Source: Ridgeia piscesae
Taxonomy: Eukaryota > Annelida > Polychaeta > Sabellida > Siboglinidae
DNA length: 64,000 nt
NCBI GenBank assembly: GCA_025642075.2
Contig: JAODUO010001045.1
Location: 5,001 to 69,000, forward strand
Reading direction: 5' to 3'
Part shown: positions 14,194 through 24,430 of the stretch, piece after piece
Position numbering within the stretch: position 1 is the first letter of the stretch
Layout: the number at the start of each line of letters is the position of its first letter
Made by a program: the position numbers and the translations under genes
Notes under the pieces: generated by a model
The model's input: the letters and a program-made list of their open reading frames with translations, nothing else
The model's database searches: none
What the model was told of the DNA's origin: nothing

Positions 14194-17100
14194 AAGTGGT
14201 GTAAAGTGAATACACTTGCCCAAGGTTCAACCTGGTTCTGTATACAGAATTGTTTAGCACTCGAGGTACTTAAGGCCCCTCTTTTCTCACCATCACTACC
14301 CCTACTTAACCCCTACTGAAGTAGTTGCACTGGCTTCCAGTTGTATACTGAATTAAATTCAAATTGGCTGTTGTTACGTACCATACTCTTTCTGCTGAAC
14401 AGCCAACATTCTTAGTTAATCTGTTGCCTTTCCCTGATCTCTCTAGGACCCATAGATCATCCGTTTCCAAACAACTTTTTGTTCCTAAAACTAAGCTCAA
14501 ATTAGGCAAACATGCTTTCTCTGTAGCTGAGCCAACAATCTGGAATCAGCTCCCTATTGCAATTAAATCTTCTGACCTCACCTTTTGTAAAAAAAAAAGC
14601 AAAACATTTGTTTGAAATTACTTTTCCACCAATTTTCAAGGATATAGGTGCTATACTAGTGATACAATTACTATTACTGTGTATGATATAAATCTGGGTT
14701 CTCTCGTTTGAGATGCCACTGGTCTACTGTCATTATTGTAAATGTGTTATTGGCGACAACGCTTGCCGTAGTTGTTCAGAGTCATGTGTTGTGATTGCAG
14801 TAAGCGGCAGCGATACAAAGTGGAAACAGACAGAGCAACGGCAAGCGCCGCTACGTCAAGGTCGTACAGGAACTTCACAAAGAGTCTCTCGTGCACCCAG
14901 CAGCCCCCCTTCACCCCCTCCACCCCCGGCTTCACCACACAGATGGTTGTACTCGAGCGCAATTCCAAACTGTATACCTCTCATAGACAGTCAAACGCAC
15001 TACCTCACTTGCTGGAGATCGAATCCGACTGTAACTGGCAAAATGGCCGCTACAAAATCCTGAGCGACATTGCCCGATTGGCCGACTCGACATCTGGTTA
15101 TCCACAGCCAGTTGCATTCTATGTCGACCAGTTCTACGTGAGGATCCTAGAGAAGCCGGATCAGATGACAAATATACCACCGCATCTGCAGAAGACTCTC
15201 AAGACGAAGCAGATGTACGCGGTACACGTACAAATTACCGAAGCATCCGACGACAAACGGTACAATAGCATTGCGTCCAAAGCCGCCGAAGAACCACCAA
15301 CGTTCAGCAGTCACTGTGGAGATACGGATTGCGGGAAAATGGTAAATTGCGAGTCTGGTTTCGGCGCGGTGTTGAAGTCGCCTTATGCATCGAGACGGAG
15401 CGCCCAGGTGGAGGAAGCAAGACAGGCGTTGGAGCAAGCGAGGAAGGCGTTGACGACGGAGCTCGAGAAGGTAAAAAGGGAGCGGGAAGAATCGTTGGAG
15501 CCTACCTCAGCTGTTGGTATGAATGTGAAAGAAGAGGCCGATGAGACGACTGCACCGCCATTGGACGATGCAGTCAAGGTCGAGGGAAGTTCGTTGCTGA
15601 AGAGTTCTCTCTTAAGGACGGTGCCGACGCTGGTACCAGCTCCGCATGTCAGGTCTCCACGGCAACCGGTGGTGCCAGTGGCGGTAGTGCCAAATGTGGC
15701 GCACTCGATGCAGTTTAACACTAGGATGGCGGACATGACGTGCCCAGGTGGTTATGACGGCTGTGACGATCCCATGACAGAGGTGGCTTATGACGCGAGT
15801 TGTCATGACGAGCTCGACGCGGCGGCCTTGTCATCCATCGATGATCTGTTGATGACTGATGACTCGTCGTCGCTAGAGAACACAAACGGGACACTGGAAG
15901 ACAGCAGCAGTGGCATCAGCTCGTCAGTCAAGGTCAGTCAAGGTCAATCGTGATGACATGAGTCAAACTGGTGTAAGTTGGAAATATCAGATTCTGGAAT
16001 TTATATTCTGGAAAATGTGTTTAAAAATTTTTTTTTTTCATTAATGTATTTAAATAAACCGGCTTTGATTTTATATCTGACGTTTTGTTTGATATAAAAA
16101 TCAATCTGAAAGTATGGAAGATCTTCTGAATTTTATTTGCCCAAATAACAGTTCTAGGTTTTAATTCTTCGTATTGTGTTTTTCAGTCGGAAGGAGATGC
16201 CGAGTCATGTGACTACATTGACCCTGTCAGCGGGGTCGAGAACACAACGAGAATGTCGCATGAAAGTCGTAAAAAGTCAAAGGTGTGTATTTCACATGCA
16301 CTGCTTGGGGAATGCTTGAAAACAGATGGAATTTCCTTGATATTAGGTTGTTGCATTGGCATAAAGGCATTATTTGGTTAGTAGAAATAACCTTTTAAAT
16401 CATAACTTATAACATTGTCAAATTTATTGAGATGTGGTTTGGATCAAACATTGACGAATGTGTTGAGACGACTCTAGAAGCTGTGGAGAAGAATCGAAAG
16501 GATTCAGAAAGGTATCTCAAACTTGATGTACTATTACTGAAGCACTTGTAAGCTTACATCTGTGAAGGTTTACTAAAATGTGATTTTCTCTTGATACAGT
16601 TGATACTATCTGACTACCTCGGTGATCACCAGGAGAAAAACGCTGTCAAGGTCACCAAGTATGTTCACATTTATAGGTATAGCGCGTGTTCTTGACAGTA
16701 TTCAAAATATGTTGATGGTATAATGTATTGAAACTAAACAGGACCTATCGATACGTGTCGTATACATTAATGTGCATGGTATGTGATAATGTTACTGGAC
16801 GTTTAGTAGGATTTGTCAACAAAATGAAAGGTTAATGAAGCACCTATGTATACTTTTTGTGGTTTCTAAGTTACTTGAGGGTGAACCATTAACAGATCTA
16901 CTCATGATCTGTATTAGTTCATTAATATTATTCTAGAAATAAACAGATAGTTTGTTGTTTTCTTACAATGACAACTGCTCCCAAATTGATTAACAGACGC
17001 TGTGAAAAAGTTATCTTTTTTGCAGGGAACGTGTTCGGAGAGGCCAGCTATCGGTGAAGTTTGAAAAACTAAGAAAACTGCTGCTTCCTTTAGAAATACC

Positions 17101-17774
17101 AGGACAGAAGTTGTCCAAACAACTCATTCTCTCTACGGTAGGTGCAGATTTCAGTTACACTAGTTTTCGTTTTGTTTTAATCATAATGTTACTAGACCAG
17201 TTAATCAGGTACCAGAATCTTTCAGAGAACTGTGGGAAGATGTTAATCTATCTAGAACTTCGGAAAATGTTGACCTCAGTTGTTGACCATCGACCAATTA
17301 ACCATCACTGATTCATGTAAACCAGTTTTTGTTATATGAACACATGAATTTCACAAAACCTGTTGATAGTCACACTCGTTATAAATATATCCCCACATCC
17401 GAATAAGTTTATGTGTGATGCCGATAACATTGAAAGCATCGAAATCCCTCTTGGAAGTCACTTGAATCCGACGGTGCATTTGGTGACATATTTAATGTTT
17501 TTTCTACTAGATGACATACGCCACTAGTACAAAGCTTTTGAGGTTCATCTACATATATGACAAATAGTTCCTAAAAAAAATTTAAATGTCCAATAAATTA
17601 ATGGTTTTCCACAACATCTGGGCTCTATGATTCATGCTGGACGTTAGATGTAAATCGATTGTTCTTTACACCACGTGCATTTTGTGTGAATATTCCTGAA
17701 CAATTGAAGAGTTTTATGTAACTTGCAAAAATATCAGTCTTTCACAGTGTGTGTATTTATCATAATCCAGATGC

Positions 17775-17820
<46 letters not shown>

Positions 17821-20350
17821 ACCTGTTCTAACGAAATGAGTCACATGTCAGCAAACTTGATTTTGAGAAAACACTGTATTGCACGGTGATTTTGGACAAT
17901 TTCGACTTTTCGTCACCAAAGCACATTTTAATGTCTTCTATCAACTGGCAATGCATATTTGCCATTTATATTACTATTTAGTACATTTTATAATCTTTTT
18001 AGAAAGGCTACGTAACATGTCACGCATGAATTTCGTAAAACAAAGCCGATAAATCGCACTTGTTCGAGTCGCATTCTTCAGGGTTTCCCTCGCCGCATGG
18101 CGGACATATTTGGTACAACGGGAAAGCCCAGCATGTCCACTGTCTGAATCTGCTAGATGAATTCCTCATTGACGTCAATTTTAGCCAATAGGAACGTTTA
18201 TCTGAGAGCCCTATCCGTAAACAAACGTCACCAGTCGTGAAGCGCGGTCCCCTTATTGGCTTAAAGCTGCGAACGCATGTGCAGCGTACACTCGCTAGCC
18301 GTAAACAAGCAGAATCGATCAGATTGCCGCAACGAAATATTGCTAAATACTCGGATTATGTTACGATAATCGCAATAAACTACATGCAAGATATATCTTC
18401 GACAATAAGCGCGACTTGGGGGGGTTTAGAATACATCAAAATGTGAAATAGAAGCAAAACAGCTGAATAAGGAATGACAAGGCACTCGATCATGTACTTG
18501 TGTGACCGCGAACTTCAAATGCGATTTTCTCAGTTTGAAGCTTTCTACCCCAGGCATGTTCAGTGGCAAATAACTTTGGCTGTGCGTGAGCTAGCTCCAT
18601 GATTTTTTTTTGACATGTGACTCATTTCGTTAGAACAAGTCACACACGTGTGTATATATATATTTGCCATAAAGCCTACCGTACCATATGTAAATTAACG
18701 ACAAAACAGTGTATTTATGCTTGATTGCATTGCACCACAAAATGATATAAATTGGGTAGGACAAATTTGTCATAACAAACCTGATGTAAACTGACATTGA
18801 TTAGATGTATCAGCATATTTTACAAGTATTGGCAGTGTAATGGTGTTGAGTAATTTGCTTGGCAAAGTGATTTTTTGCTATTTTCCATGGCTAATTATGT
18901 CAACGGCATGATGGCAGTAACTACAATTAATTTATTTTCCCGTTTTCTTATAACCTGACAAAAACAAATTGGTCAAGTAGCAGTGCTCTCTGCCCTAAAA
19001 TAAATGAGTGTAAATAGCCTGTTTTTGACTCCGATTTTGGTGTCAGCGAAAACCTAAATGATAAAAAGAAAGAAGTAGAAACGTTTGTTATGGTTTCTTT
19101 GATGTAATGTGTGCTCCGTGTGTCTACAGGCTGTGAAGACAGTCCACAATGTAAGCAAGGCAAACAAGCGGTGGTTGGACCAGAAGAGGAGAGAACTACA
19201 GAGACAGGCCGAACTCATACAGAGACTCAACCAACTCAAAGCACGTGAGTCTGGCAAGTTGCCAACATCCCAACTCACATGTCAAATCAAATGTATTATC
19301 CCATGTAGTGCAGTATCCAGTCCACAGGTTGGCTCAAAGCATGTTGCACTCTGTTCACAGGCAGACAATTGGTGGATGTTTGTGCACAAATAATCTGCAT
19401 GTGGTAAATGTAGTATGGCTGAATGCTTCCCAGAGAAGTTAAGAAGGGGATTGAATAAACATATCTGTGTAAATGTTTTACTTTGAGCCAACCTGAAGAC
19501 TGCCATTACGCTGTGTAAGTAGTTCCCTTTTTTGTATTAAAACAACGAATGAAAGATTAAGATTTAAATCATGGATCTGTTTGAAAACTGAAAGGCTTGG
19601 CTTGGTTATTTGCTCTTGATAGCAGTCTTCCTGATGCGAGGTAGTTTGTTTCAGTAGCATTAATATCATGACAAAAATTATTTTGAAATTAACTTGAATC
19701 AATTCCAGAGCAGGAATTAAATAAGTTGATGTGATGATTTTACCAAAACATGATGATCTTACCAAAATAACATACAAAAATGTTGCACAACGAACTGGCA
19801 TAATGAAATCCTGGTGGCAGGGCTTTGTGCAAGATAAACATTTTCCAGCCACAAATTTGTTTTTGTTGACACGTAGACATTAACTCGTATACATACAAGC
19901 CAGTTAAGTGTGTTTTATGACCTGAAATAAACAACAAACACACGTGTGACATCCATTTACATCCATTTTCATGGCATAACTACCAATATCTACGATTTAG
20001 AAGAGCCTTTTTGCATCTTCATAGTTTACCCATCCAATGATATTTCTACCCGTCCACAAACAGGTGTTACCTGTCCAAATGAAGGGTGGATGGGTCTCTG
20101 CATACAGCTATGTCAGCTACATAGCAAATGTTAAATGAAAAACAACAAATTCAAATTGGGGATAAACCTTTCAAATGTGATCTGTTTACCTTCAGCTGAA
20201 ACGACGATGCCAAGAGGTGCAAAGACGAGCCAAAAGAAGGCGCCACCAAAGCACCGAGAGTTGTCGCAGAGGGTTGATGTGGACGATGACGTCTACGCTG
20301 TCAGTTCCGACAGCAGTAACAATGAGGAGGCTTCAGCCATGTTGTCATGA
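7243..20350 (+). CDS. MGA-like bHLH-leucine zipper protein, ten coding exons
   Basis: Predicted join: 7243-8185, 8701-10494, 12131-12759, 13238-13440, 14801-15932, 16187-16282, 16600-16658, 17026-17137, 19130-19244, 20196-20350. All junctions are GT/AG and phases agree. The total is about 1745 codons, but exon 2 needs two compensating frame changes. Most of the protein is acidic or Ser/Lys-rich and disordered. Exon 3 has a Cys cluster with YCRLGCIC, which I recall as typical of MGA (DUF4801). Residues about 1613-1694 form a basic region (KERVRR), helix 1, a short loop (PGQ), helix 2 and a leucine zipper. MGA is a MAX partner in the PRC1.6 repressor complex and binds E-boxes in the nucleus; a similar role here is inferred. 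No T-box exon is visible in the window, although vertebrate MGA has one at its N terminus. The start ATG 7243 follows an in-frame stop at 7198. An alternative is another MYC/MAX-network bHLHZ protein. Confidence 0.72.
8186..8700. other. MGA-like intron 1
   Basis: The open frame of exon 1 continues to 8391, but composition changes at the donor to A+T-rich. Nothing else recognised. Confidence 0.55.
8701..10494 (+). CDS. MGA-like exon 2: acidic region, two frame changes
   Basis: Starts after GTGTTTTCAG and joins exon 1 in phase to give an EEDDTEEEEED run. The coding signal runs in one frame to about 9705, in the next frame from about 9695 to about 10190, and then back in the first frame to the donor CCAG|GTGAGT. 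Each piece reads like continuous protein, with basic stretches such as KHKRRRH and KRKTD. The switches lie at GTCGGGGTGG (about 9698-9707) and around GGGGCTGCTGTCAGGGATCCCC (10171-10192; written here in two parts: GGGGCTGCTG then TCAGGGATCCCC). One extra and one missing base would restore a single frame. Assembly error in G or C runs is most likely; a real polymorphism is possible. Confidence 0.66.
10495..12130. other. MGA-like intron 2
   Basis: Holds a short CGCA tract (10957-10976) and otherwise A+T-rich sequence without a recognised element. Confidence 0.55.
12131..12759 (+). CDS. MGA-like exon 3: Cys-rich YCRLGCIC motif
   Basis: Acceptor TTGTTTTTAG and donor AAG|GTATAT; enters in phase 1 and leaves in phase 0. 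It encodes CRYSCVCHLC near its start, then a second cluster TCDKEYCRLGCICD, an Asp/Ser-rich stretch and a basic RKSSRLKDK segment. The second cluster is the strongest non-bHLH hint of MGA; this comes from memory of the family, not from a search. Whether the cysteines bind metal is unknown. Confidence 0.72.
13238..13440 (+). CDS. MGA-like exon 4: glutamine/glutamate-rich
   Basis: The acceptor is TTCGAG after a pyrimidine-rich tract and the donor is CCAG|GTAAAC; phase 0 in, phase 2 out. The exon encodes a Gln/Glu-rich low-complexity run followed by an SSGDDDDE acidic stretch. The CAA/CAG codons are mixed, so this is not a pure trinucleotide expansion. Phase fits both neighbours. Confidence 0.68.
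13478..13522. repeat. CGCA microsatellite
   Basis: About eleven copies of the tetranucleotide CACG 38 bases after the MGA-like exon 4 donor. A shorter tract of the same kind is at 10957-10976. Confidence 0.95.
14047..14190. repeat. Hairpin, direct duplication and TA tracts
   Basis: GTAATTATTACATGAACTCT (14047-14066) pairs with AGAGTTCATGTAATAATTA (14076-14094). The right arm with its flank is repeated directly at 14121-14155, and TA dinucleotide tracts separate and follow the copies. In MGA-like intron 4. Confidence 0.75.
14200..14285 (-). mobile_element. SINE fragment next to LINE fragment A
   Basis: CACTTGCCCAAGGTTCAACC and TGGTTCTGTATACAGAATTG resemble the B-box region of the SINE family in - orientation. 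Confidence 0.4.
14330..14650 (+). pseudogene. LINE reverse transcriptase C-terminal fragment A
   Basis: Translates to LHWLPVVY (then a stop), followed by a frame with RTHRSSVSKQLFVPKTKLKL, GKHAFSVAEPTIWNQLPIAI and a degraded FKK tail. The order LHWLPV, R-S, P-K-T, AF-VA-P-WN-LP is the standard end of CR1/L2-type LINE ORF2. It is 5' truncated and has a stop and a frameshift. Confidence 0.75.
14801..15932 (+). CDS. MGA-like exon 5: globular segment plus coiled coil
   Basis: Acceptor GTGATTGCAG and donor GTCAAG|GTCAGT; completes the split Ser codon from exon 4 and leaves in phase 0. The first half is the least biased part of the protein and looks folded: it contains IESDCNWQNGRY, SGYPQPVAFYVDQFYV and LKTKQMYAVHVQI. 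A charged helix follows (EEARQALEQARKALTTELEK) that should form a coiled coil. The C-terminal half is acidic and Ser-rich. I do not recognise the folded segment. Confidence 0.75.
16187..16282 (+). CDS. MGA-like exon 6: short acidic-to-basic linker
   Basis: Acceptor TGTTTTTCAG, donor AAAG|GTGTGT, 32 codons, phase 0 on both sides. It encodes CDYIDPVSG and ends in a basic ESRKKSK. It leads toward the DNA-binding region. Being symmetric, it could be skipped without a frameshift. Confidence 0.65.
16600..16658 (+). CDS. MGA-like exon 7: start of the bHLH basic region
   Basis: Acceptor TTGATACAG and donor ACCAA|GTATGT; 59 bases, phase 0 in and phase 2 out. It encodes LILSDYLGD and then the N-terminal side of the basic region, NAVKVTK, completed by exon 8. 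An alternative in-frame acceptor at CACCAG (start 16633) would drop the first 11 codons. Confidence 0.68.
17026..17137 (+). CDS. MGA-like exon 8: bHLH basic region, helix 1 and loop
   Basis: Acceptor CTTTTTTGCAG and donor ACG|GTAGGT. It encodes KERVRRGQLSVKFEKLRKLL, a short loop with PGQ, and KLSKQLILST, the start of helix 2. The E-R-x-R-R pattern followed by hydrophobic F-x-x-L-R-x-L-L matches bHLH domains of the MYC/MAX/MGA network. The short loop fits a bHLH-zipper rather than an ASCL-type domain. Confidence 0.78.
17779..17813. repeat. TA dinucleotide tract
   Basis: Uninterrupted TA run directly before the TIR element at 17814. Confidence 0.95.
17814..18647. mobile_element. DNA transposon remnant with 37-bp inverted ends
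   Basis: The left end GTGTGTGACCTGTTCTAACG (continuing AAATGAGTCACATGTCA) is the reverse complement of the right end with about one mismatch. Both ends abut TA-repeat tracts, which fits insertion at TA. The 834-bp interior has no transposase. It contains TGACGTCAA and a CCAAT box (AGCCAATAGGA) close together near 18170-18195. It lies in MGA-like intron 8. Confidence 0.75.
19130..19244 (+). CDS. MGA-like exon 9: helix 2 and leucine zipper
   Basis: Acceptor GTGTCTACAG and donor GCAC|GTGAGT; phase 0 in, phase 1 out. It encodes AVKTVHNVSKANKRWLDQK and then RRELQRQAELIQRLNQLK, a heptad-patterned extension of helix 2. That is the zipper expected for dimerisation with MAX. Partner identity is inferred from the family. 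Confidence 0.76.
19296..19450. mobile_element. Two SINE pieces in opposite orientation
   Basis: GCAGTATCCAGTCCACAGG is the SINE tail in - orientation; GGTGGATGTTTGTGCACAAA and AGTATGGCTGAATGCTTCCC are the body in + orientation. It lies in MGA-like intron 9. Confidence 0.55.
19760..20130 (+). repeat. Single-arm copy of the foldback family
   Basis: Shares with 3940-4309 the order GTTGACACGTAGACATTAAC, ACAAACACACGTGTGACAT, TTTACCCATCCAATGATAT and CCCGTCCACAAAC. It is one arm only and ends about 65 bases before MGA-like exon 10. Confidence 0.62.
20196..20350 (+). CDS. MGA-like exon 10: C-terminal tail and stop
   Basis: Acceptor TTTACCTTCAG; joins in phase 1 and ends at TGA 20348-20350. It encodes a basic stretch (KTSQKKAPPKHRE) and an acidic tail (VDVDDDVYAVSSDSSNNEE). 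In vertebrate MGA several hundred residues follow the zipper; here only about 50 do. Confidence 0.7.
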
Positions 20351-21845
20351 CAACATGAAATGCAGGTGTCTGCGTGACGTTCTGTGTTTGTGTACGCACA
20401 GTGATGTTGTGTCGTGTAATGTTACACATTGTAAACGTTTACAACGTCCAGGCGATATTGAATGTCTATGTGAAATCTTTACCATTACAGGATCAAGTGG
20501 AAATTTTGGCATAAACGTTTACTATATCTTATTAACTGCAGGTGTAGTTTTGTCACTGGACATGTGGCCGGTCAGTAGATGTAGCAAACTAAGACTGTTC
20601 ATGGTGGACATGTTTCAGAAAGTGGTGACACCTGGAGGTTTGGAAAGAAACTAGTCAGCATTGTCATAAAATATACAAGGAATCTGTTGTAAATGTAGTG
20701 ATTAATTTACATACAATGAATGGTACACCAAATACCAGTTTGTCGTAACAAGCATAATACGAATATTTTTCGGCTGAAATCGTAAAAAATGTGTTGAAAA
20801 TATTGTGTGTTTTGTAACGTGCTTGCTCGTCAGGTCACCTGGTGTCAGATAACAAGGTCATTACAGTGGAACCTTGTTATTAAAGTCACATTCTGGAGAG
20901 GACCAACATGACCTGGATGGAAAGGTGACCCTATTGGCAGACCAATCTCCTATATTTTTTTCTGTTACAGAAGTAATTTGGGATTGACCTTAATTGTGAG
21001 GTTGCTGTATTACAGAGATTACCATAATGTGATGTTTGACTGTACTGATAAGAAGTCCACTAAATTGGTTGTGTTGACCCTGGGAACAGAGAAACTGTGT
21101 CAAACTTCAAAGAGCTCGGTCGTTAAGCCAGCTGCTATTGTTTCTAACAAACTTGTTTATAACTCACATGTATTGTTTACAATTTAAAAAAATTACAGGT
21201 GCAACTTTCAAATTGCAGACACCATCGCTTGCATATTAAACTCAATTTGATTGGCAGTATGTAGTCAACAGGTTTAGTCTAGAACATTTAAAAAACAAGG
21301 ATTTGACAATGTTGCTATGATGCCATTCGTAAAATTTTGACAAGATGACTTAATTTCCCAAAGGAGGGATTAAAGTATATTATTAAACATGTTATTATTG
21401 GCTACCGATTGCGGTATGTGTTCCAATTATATACAACAGTCATATCAGTCGCCAAATATTTAAAAAAAACAGTTGTTACTATTTTGCCTGTTGACATTTC
21501 ACCTGTAATGAACCTGTAAATTTAATTATGGCTAAACCTATTACTCATGTCATTAACTATAAACCATTTATTACACAGTGTACATATTCAGTAAGTCGCC
21601 TAGATTCTGTTGTATATAATCTGTATATGTTGGCTACATTTTGAATGAAATTTCTTTTTAATTGATTGGAATGACTTGGGCTGCTGGCTGGTCACCACAG
21701 GATGTCTCTGTGCATCTTTTAAGTCATGGTTCTTATATTCATTCCAAGTTATGTCTGTACTGTTAGAATGCGTGAAAGGCTTGTTATAAAACAGAAATAC
21801 TGGCTTTGGAGCAATAAAATACAATGTATGCATATGTATGTATGG
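20351..21845 (+). other. Probable 3' untranslated region of the MGA-like gene
   Basis: Follows the stop codon. The first good polyadenylation signal with a GU-rich downstream stretch is AATAAA at 21813-21818, followed by TGTATGTATGG. The short open frames inside (for example 20217-20654) overlap the last exon or carry no family signal. The extent is inferred. Confidence 0.45.
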
Positions 21846-23239
21846 TTATTCTTGTTTTTGTCTAGCCCATGATAAATGTGTTGGGCCCTTTAGAAATCAG
21901 TAGATCCATTATCTGCACTTTTTGAGGTCAAATTTATTCTTGATTCTCTGGCAAAATATTTCAAGCTAATCTATTATTATCTTTTGAAGAAGTCACCTTA
22001 GCACATATGTAAACTTAGAAAAGTCAGTATTATTATACCTTGTTATGAACAAATATTGTTCCAGGATACTTAAAAAGACATGATGGAAATTGGCAGGCAT
22101 CGTTTCTCCAAACAAAGGGATAGTGCCAGTGATTTCCGCTTTGTTGAGAGGAGTTAGGGTTGGATACTTGTCATTATTATCCCCCTTTCAGACTCCATAA
22201 ATTTCACATCTTTACCCACATATTAGGTGGTTAAATATACCTCCTACACCCCACCTAGTGTTTGTGTAGCTCAGTCATCCACGTTACGACTCCTGTGCAT
22301 TATATATATACCAGTATTCAACTTTCTGAATCTGACAAAACTTGCTTCAGTGGATCAAACTAATGTTTCTGATTATGGAATAAATTGTCTAGACAAAACA
22401 TTAGTGAACTGATAATATAATTTTATTCTGCAATCACCATATATATATATATAATTATATATAAATTGCATCAATCGATGGAAATGTATTGTGCCTTACA
22501 CATGAACAAAAATACTATTAGTATATAAAAATGTTGTCTAAAATACAATTAATAAAGAATATAATTGATTACACACAATTACAGTTACCGAATACAATTA
22601 CCATCTCTGAACAAAAACATTCCGTAGAAGCTAGATAATCACTGTTGATCACTGTTTAATGCGGTTGTTTCCCAACTTACTGTGTGGCGCCACTGTCCTA
22701 TGAGTCGCCCGTTCCTTCTGAAATGGGGGATGGGCGATTGTCCGTCATGTTGTAACGTGCGGGCGTGCGTGCATATCACCTCAAGAAGTGATGTATTCGC
22801 TATTGAATTATCAGTTATTACAGTATAATTGTATAGAAGGATGCTCTAGGTGACAAATATAGTACATCCATGATCTCAAATGACGTCACATGTTCTCACA
22901 AATTGAAAACACCTTCGCGGCATCGGATGAATGAAAGCAAAATAATCTTCGCAAATCAATCGGCCTTTTAATGGGGATTTAGTCTACAGATTTGCATGAA
23001 AAACAAAATTAAAGATGTTATAGAAAAAATAGAATACATATAATACAGGTCTGTATAATATTCTATTTTCTATTAAAAACGATCTATATCGGTCGATTTT
23101 TTTACGGAAGGAAGCCTGTATGCAGAAGTCATAAATCGGTGAAAGTTAATATTTATTAGAGGAGGATGTTTCCTACTTTTACAGGAGCAGTAATTATTGA
23201 CATTTATTACCTCCACAATATCAGTATTAAGCGCGTTGA
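21846..23239. other. Intergenic region
   Basis: A+T-rich with a short TA tract at 22439-22462. No exon recognised between the two genes. Confidence 0.5.
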
Positions 23240-24430
23240 AAAAAATGTAGAATACAACGCAACGATCCGTGAAAGCAGCATGAGTGGGCCGCGTCGATGG
23301 TTACTCATGCCGCTGAGTGTTGCGGTAGAGATCCACTCATCGCGCGGCGTTGCTCATCCTTCGAGTTCACCCGCGCGTTACATCGAACACAGTCTACGGT
23401 TTACCGCTGTCCAAAGCCCCTCAATCAGCCCATCTCCAGCTGTTCGCAGGCGCCGTCAAAGACCAACGTTCGTTTCAACGCATCGGCGACTGCACTGGCT
23501 GTCGCTGTAAGCGGTTACGATCATTATTATGTCATCGCTGTGAGGACGGAAGACACACGCGCGAGTTGTTCCTTCAGCGCCACGCGCGCTTCTACGGGCG
23601 TACCGTGTCCCACAATAGACGCGACATTGATCCGTCGCATGTCGCCGAATTGGGCGGCGCTAATTAGAGCACAAATGTCAACGACAATAAACCATCGGAC
23701 AACAGCAGGACGACTGCACACGCCGAGGGAACCCCCCGTCCGCACGGTGGGTCCGCCTCCCGGTGAGCCAGCCGCATACGATTAGTGATTCACCAGACGT
23801 CGTAGAATTGCATTACCCGTCGCAGACAAAGCCAGACGCCGCACACGGAAGCTGTGTCTCCGAGCTACGCACCCGTCCACGATCTCTGGTCAACGAACGG
23901 ATCGAATTAATCAAGTAAGTACGTGTGTTCGATATTGAGATTGTCCAGGCATCCGATAAGTTGGCAAACGCGTTAGGTACAACAGCTGACAACAGAATAG
24001 TAAATCGCCATGACTTCAGATAGATATCGCCACACCGTCTGTCAATCTGCCGGCTTTCTGCAACGACTCCACGTTGAGTGGCAGAACTGTTTGTTAATGC
24101 AAGAAGCCGTTTATGTAGATGTTCTTTACTCGCAGTGAAAGTTACGACTTGTGGTTGTCCGGCAGACACGCCACGGATAATAAATTACGCCGTATGAGAT
24201 GCGGAGACAGCGAGCGTTGAGATGCTGCACTCATCCCATCATCTGTATGCGTCAGCGGTACAGCGCGTCGGTCTGTTTCAACCGACGTAGACGTATTATG
24301 TTAAAACGGACTCACTCCGACTACGACATACGCAGCCCAGGTAGTGCACACACTGTGGGACGCTACACTGAAGCATTATCCTCTGTAGTTCCTGTCAAAG
24401 GCGTTTGGTCTCTGTTAGAACTTAGGTAAC
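23240..24430 (+). promoter_or_regulatory. CpG-rich segment, candidate DCLK promoter and 5' exon
   Basis: CpG is frequent here in an otherwise CpG-poor window, as is usual for an unmethylated vertebrate or invertebrate promoter. A strong donor CAA|GTAAGT at 23915 could end a non-coding first exon that splices to 27142, one base before the DCLK ATG. Open frames on both strands (for example 23297-23785) are long because of the base composition and show no known family. The assignment is inference; transcript data are needed to fix the start site. Confidence 0.45.

Larger units (their letters stand above)
16283..17813. other. MGA-like introns 6, 7 and start of 8
   Basis: Apart from exons 7 and 8 these are A+T-rich with no element until the TA tract at 17779. 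Confidence 0.5.

Noticed and set aside
16430..16513. Exon-like stretch reading MWFGSNIDECVETTLEAVEK
   Set aside because: It reads well, but its donor leaves phase 2 while exon 7 can only be entered in phase 0, and the acceptor ATTGAG is poor. Left out of the model; it could be an alternative exon.
23297..23785. 162-codon open frame in the CpG-rich segment
   Set aside because: Open in several frames and both strands because of composition, with no recognisable domain. More likely promoter or untranslated exon.
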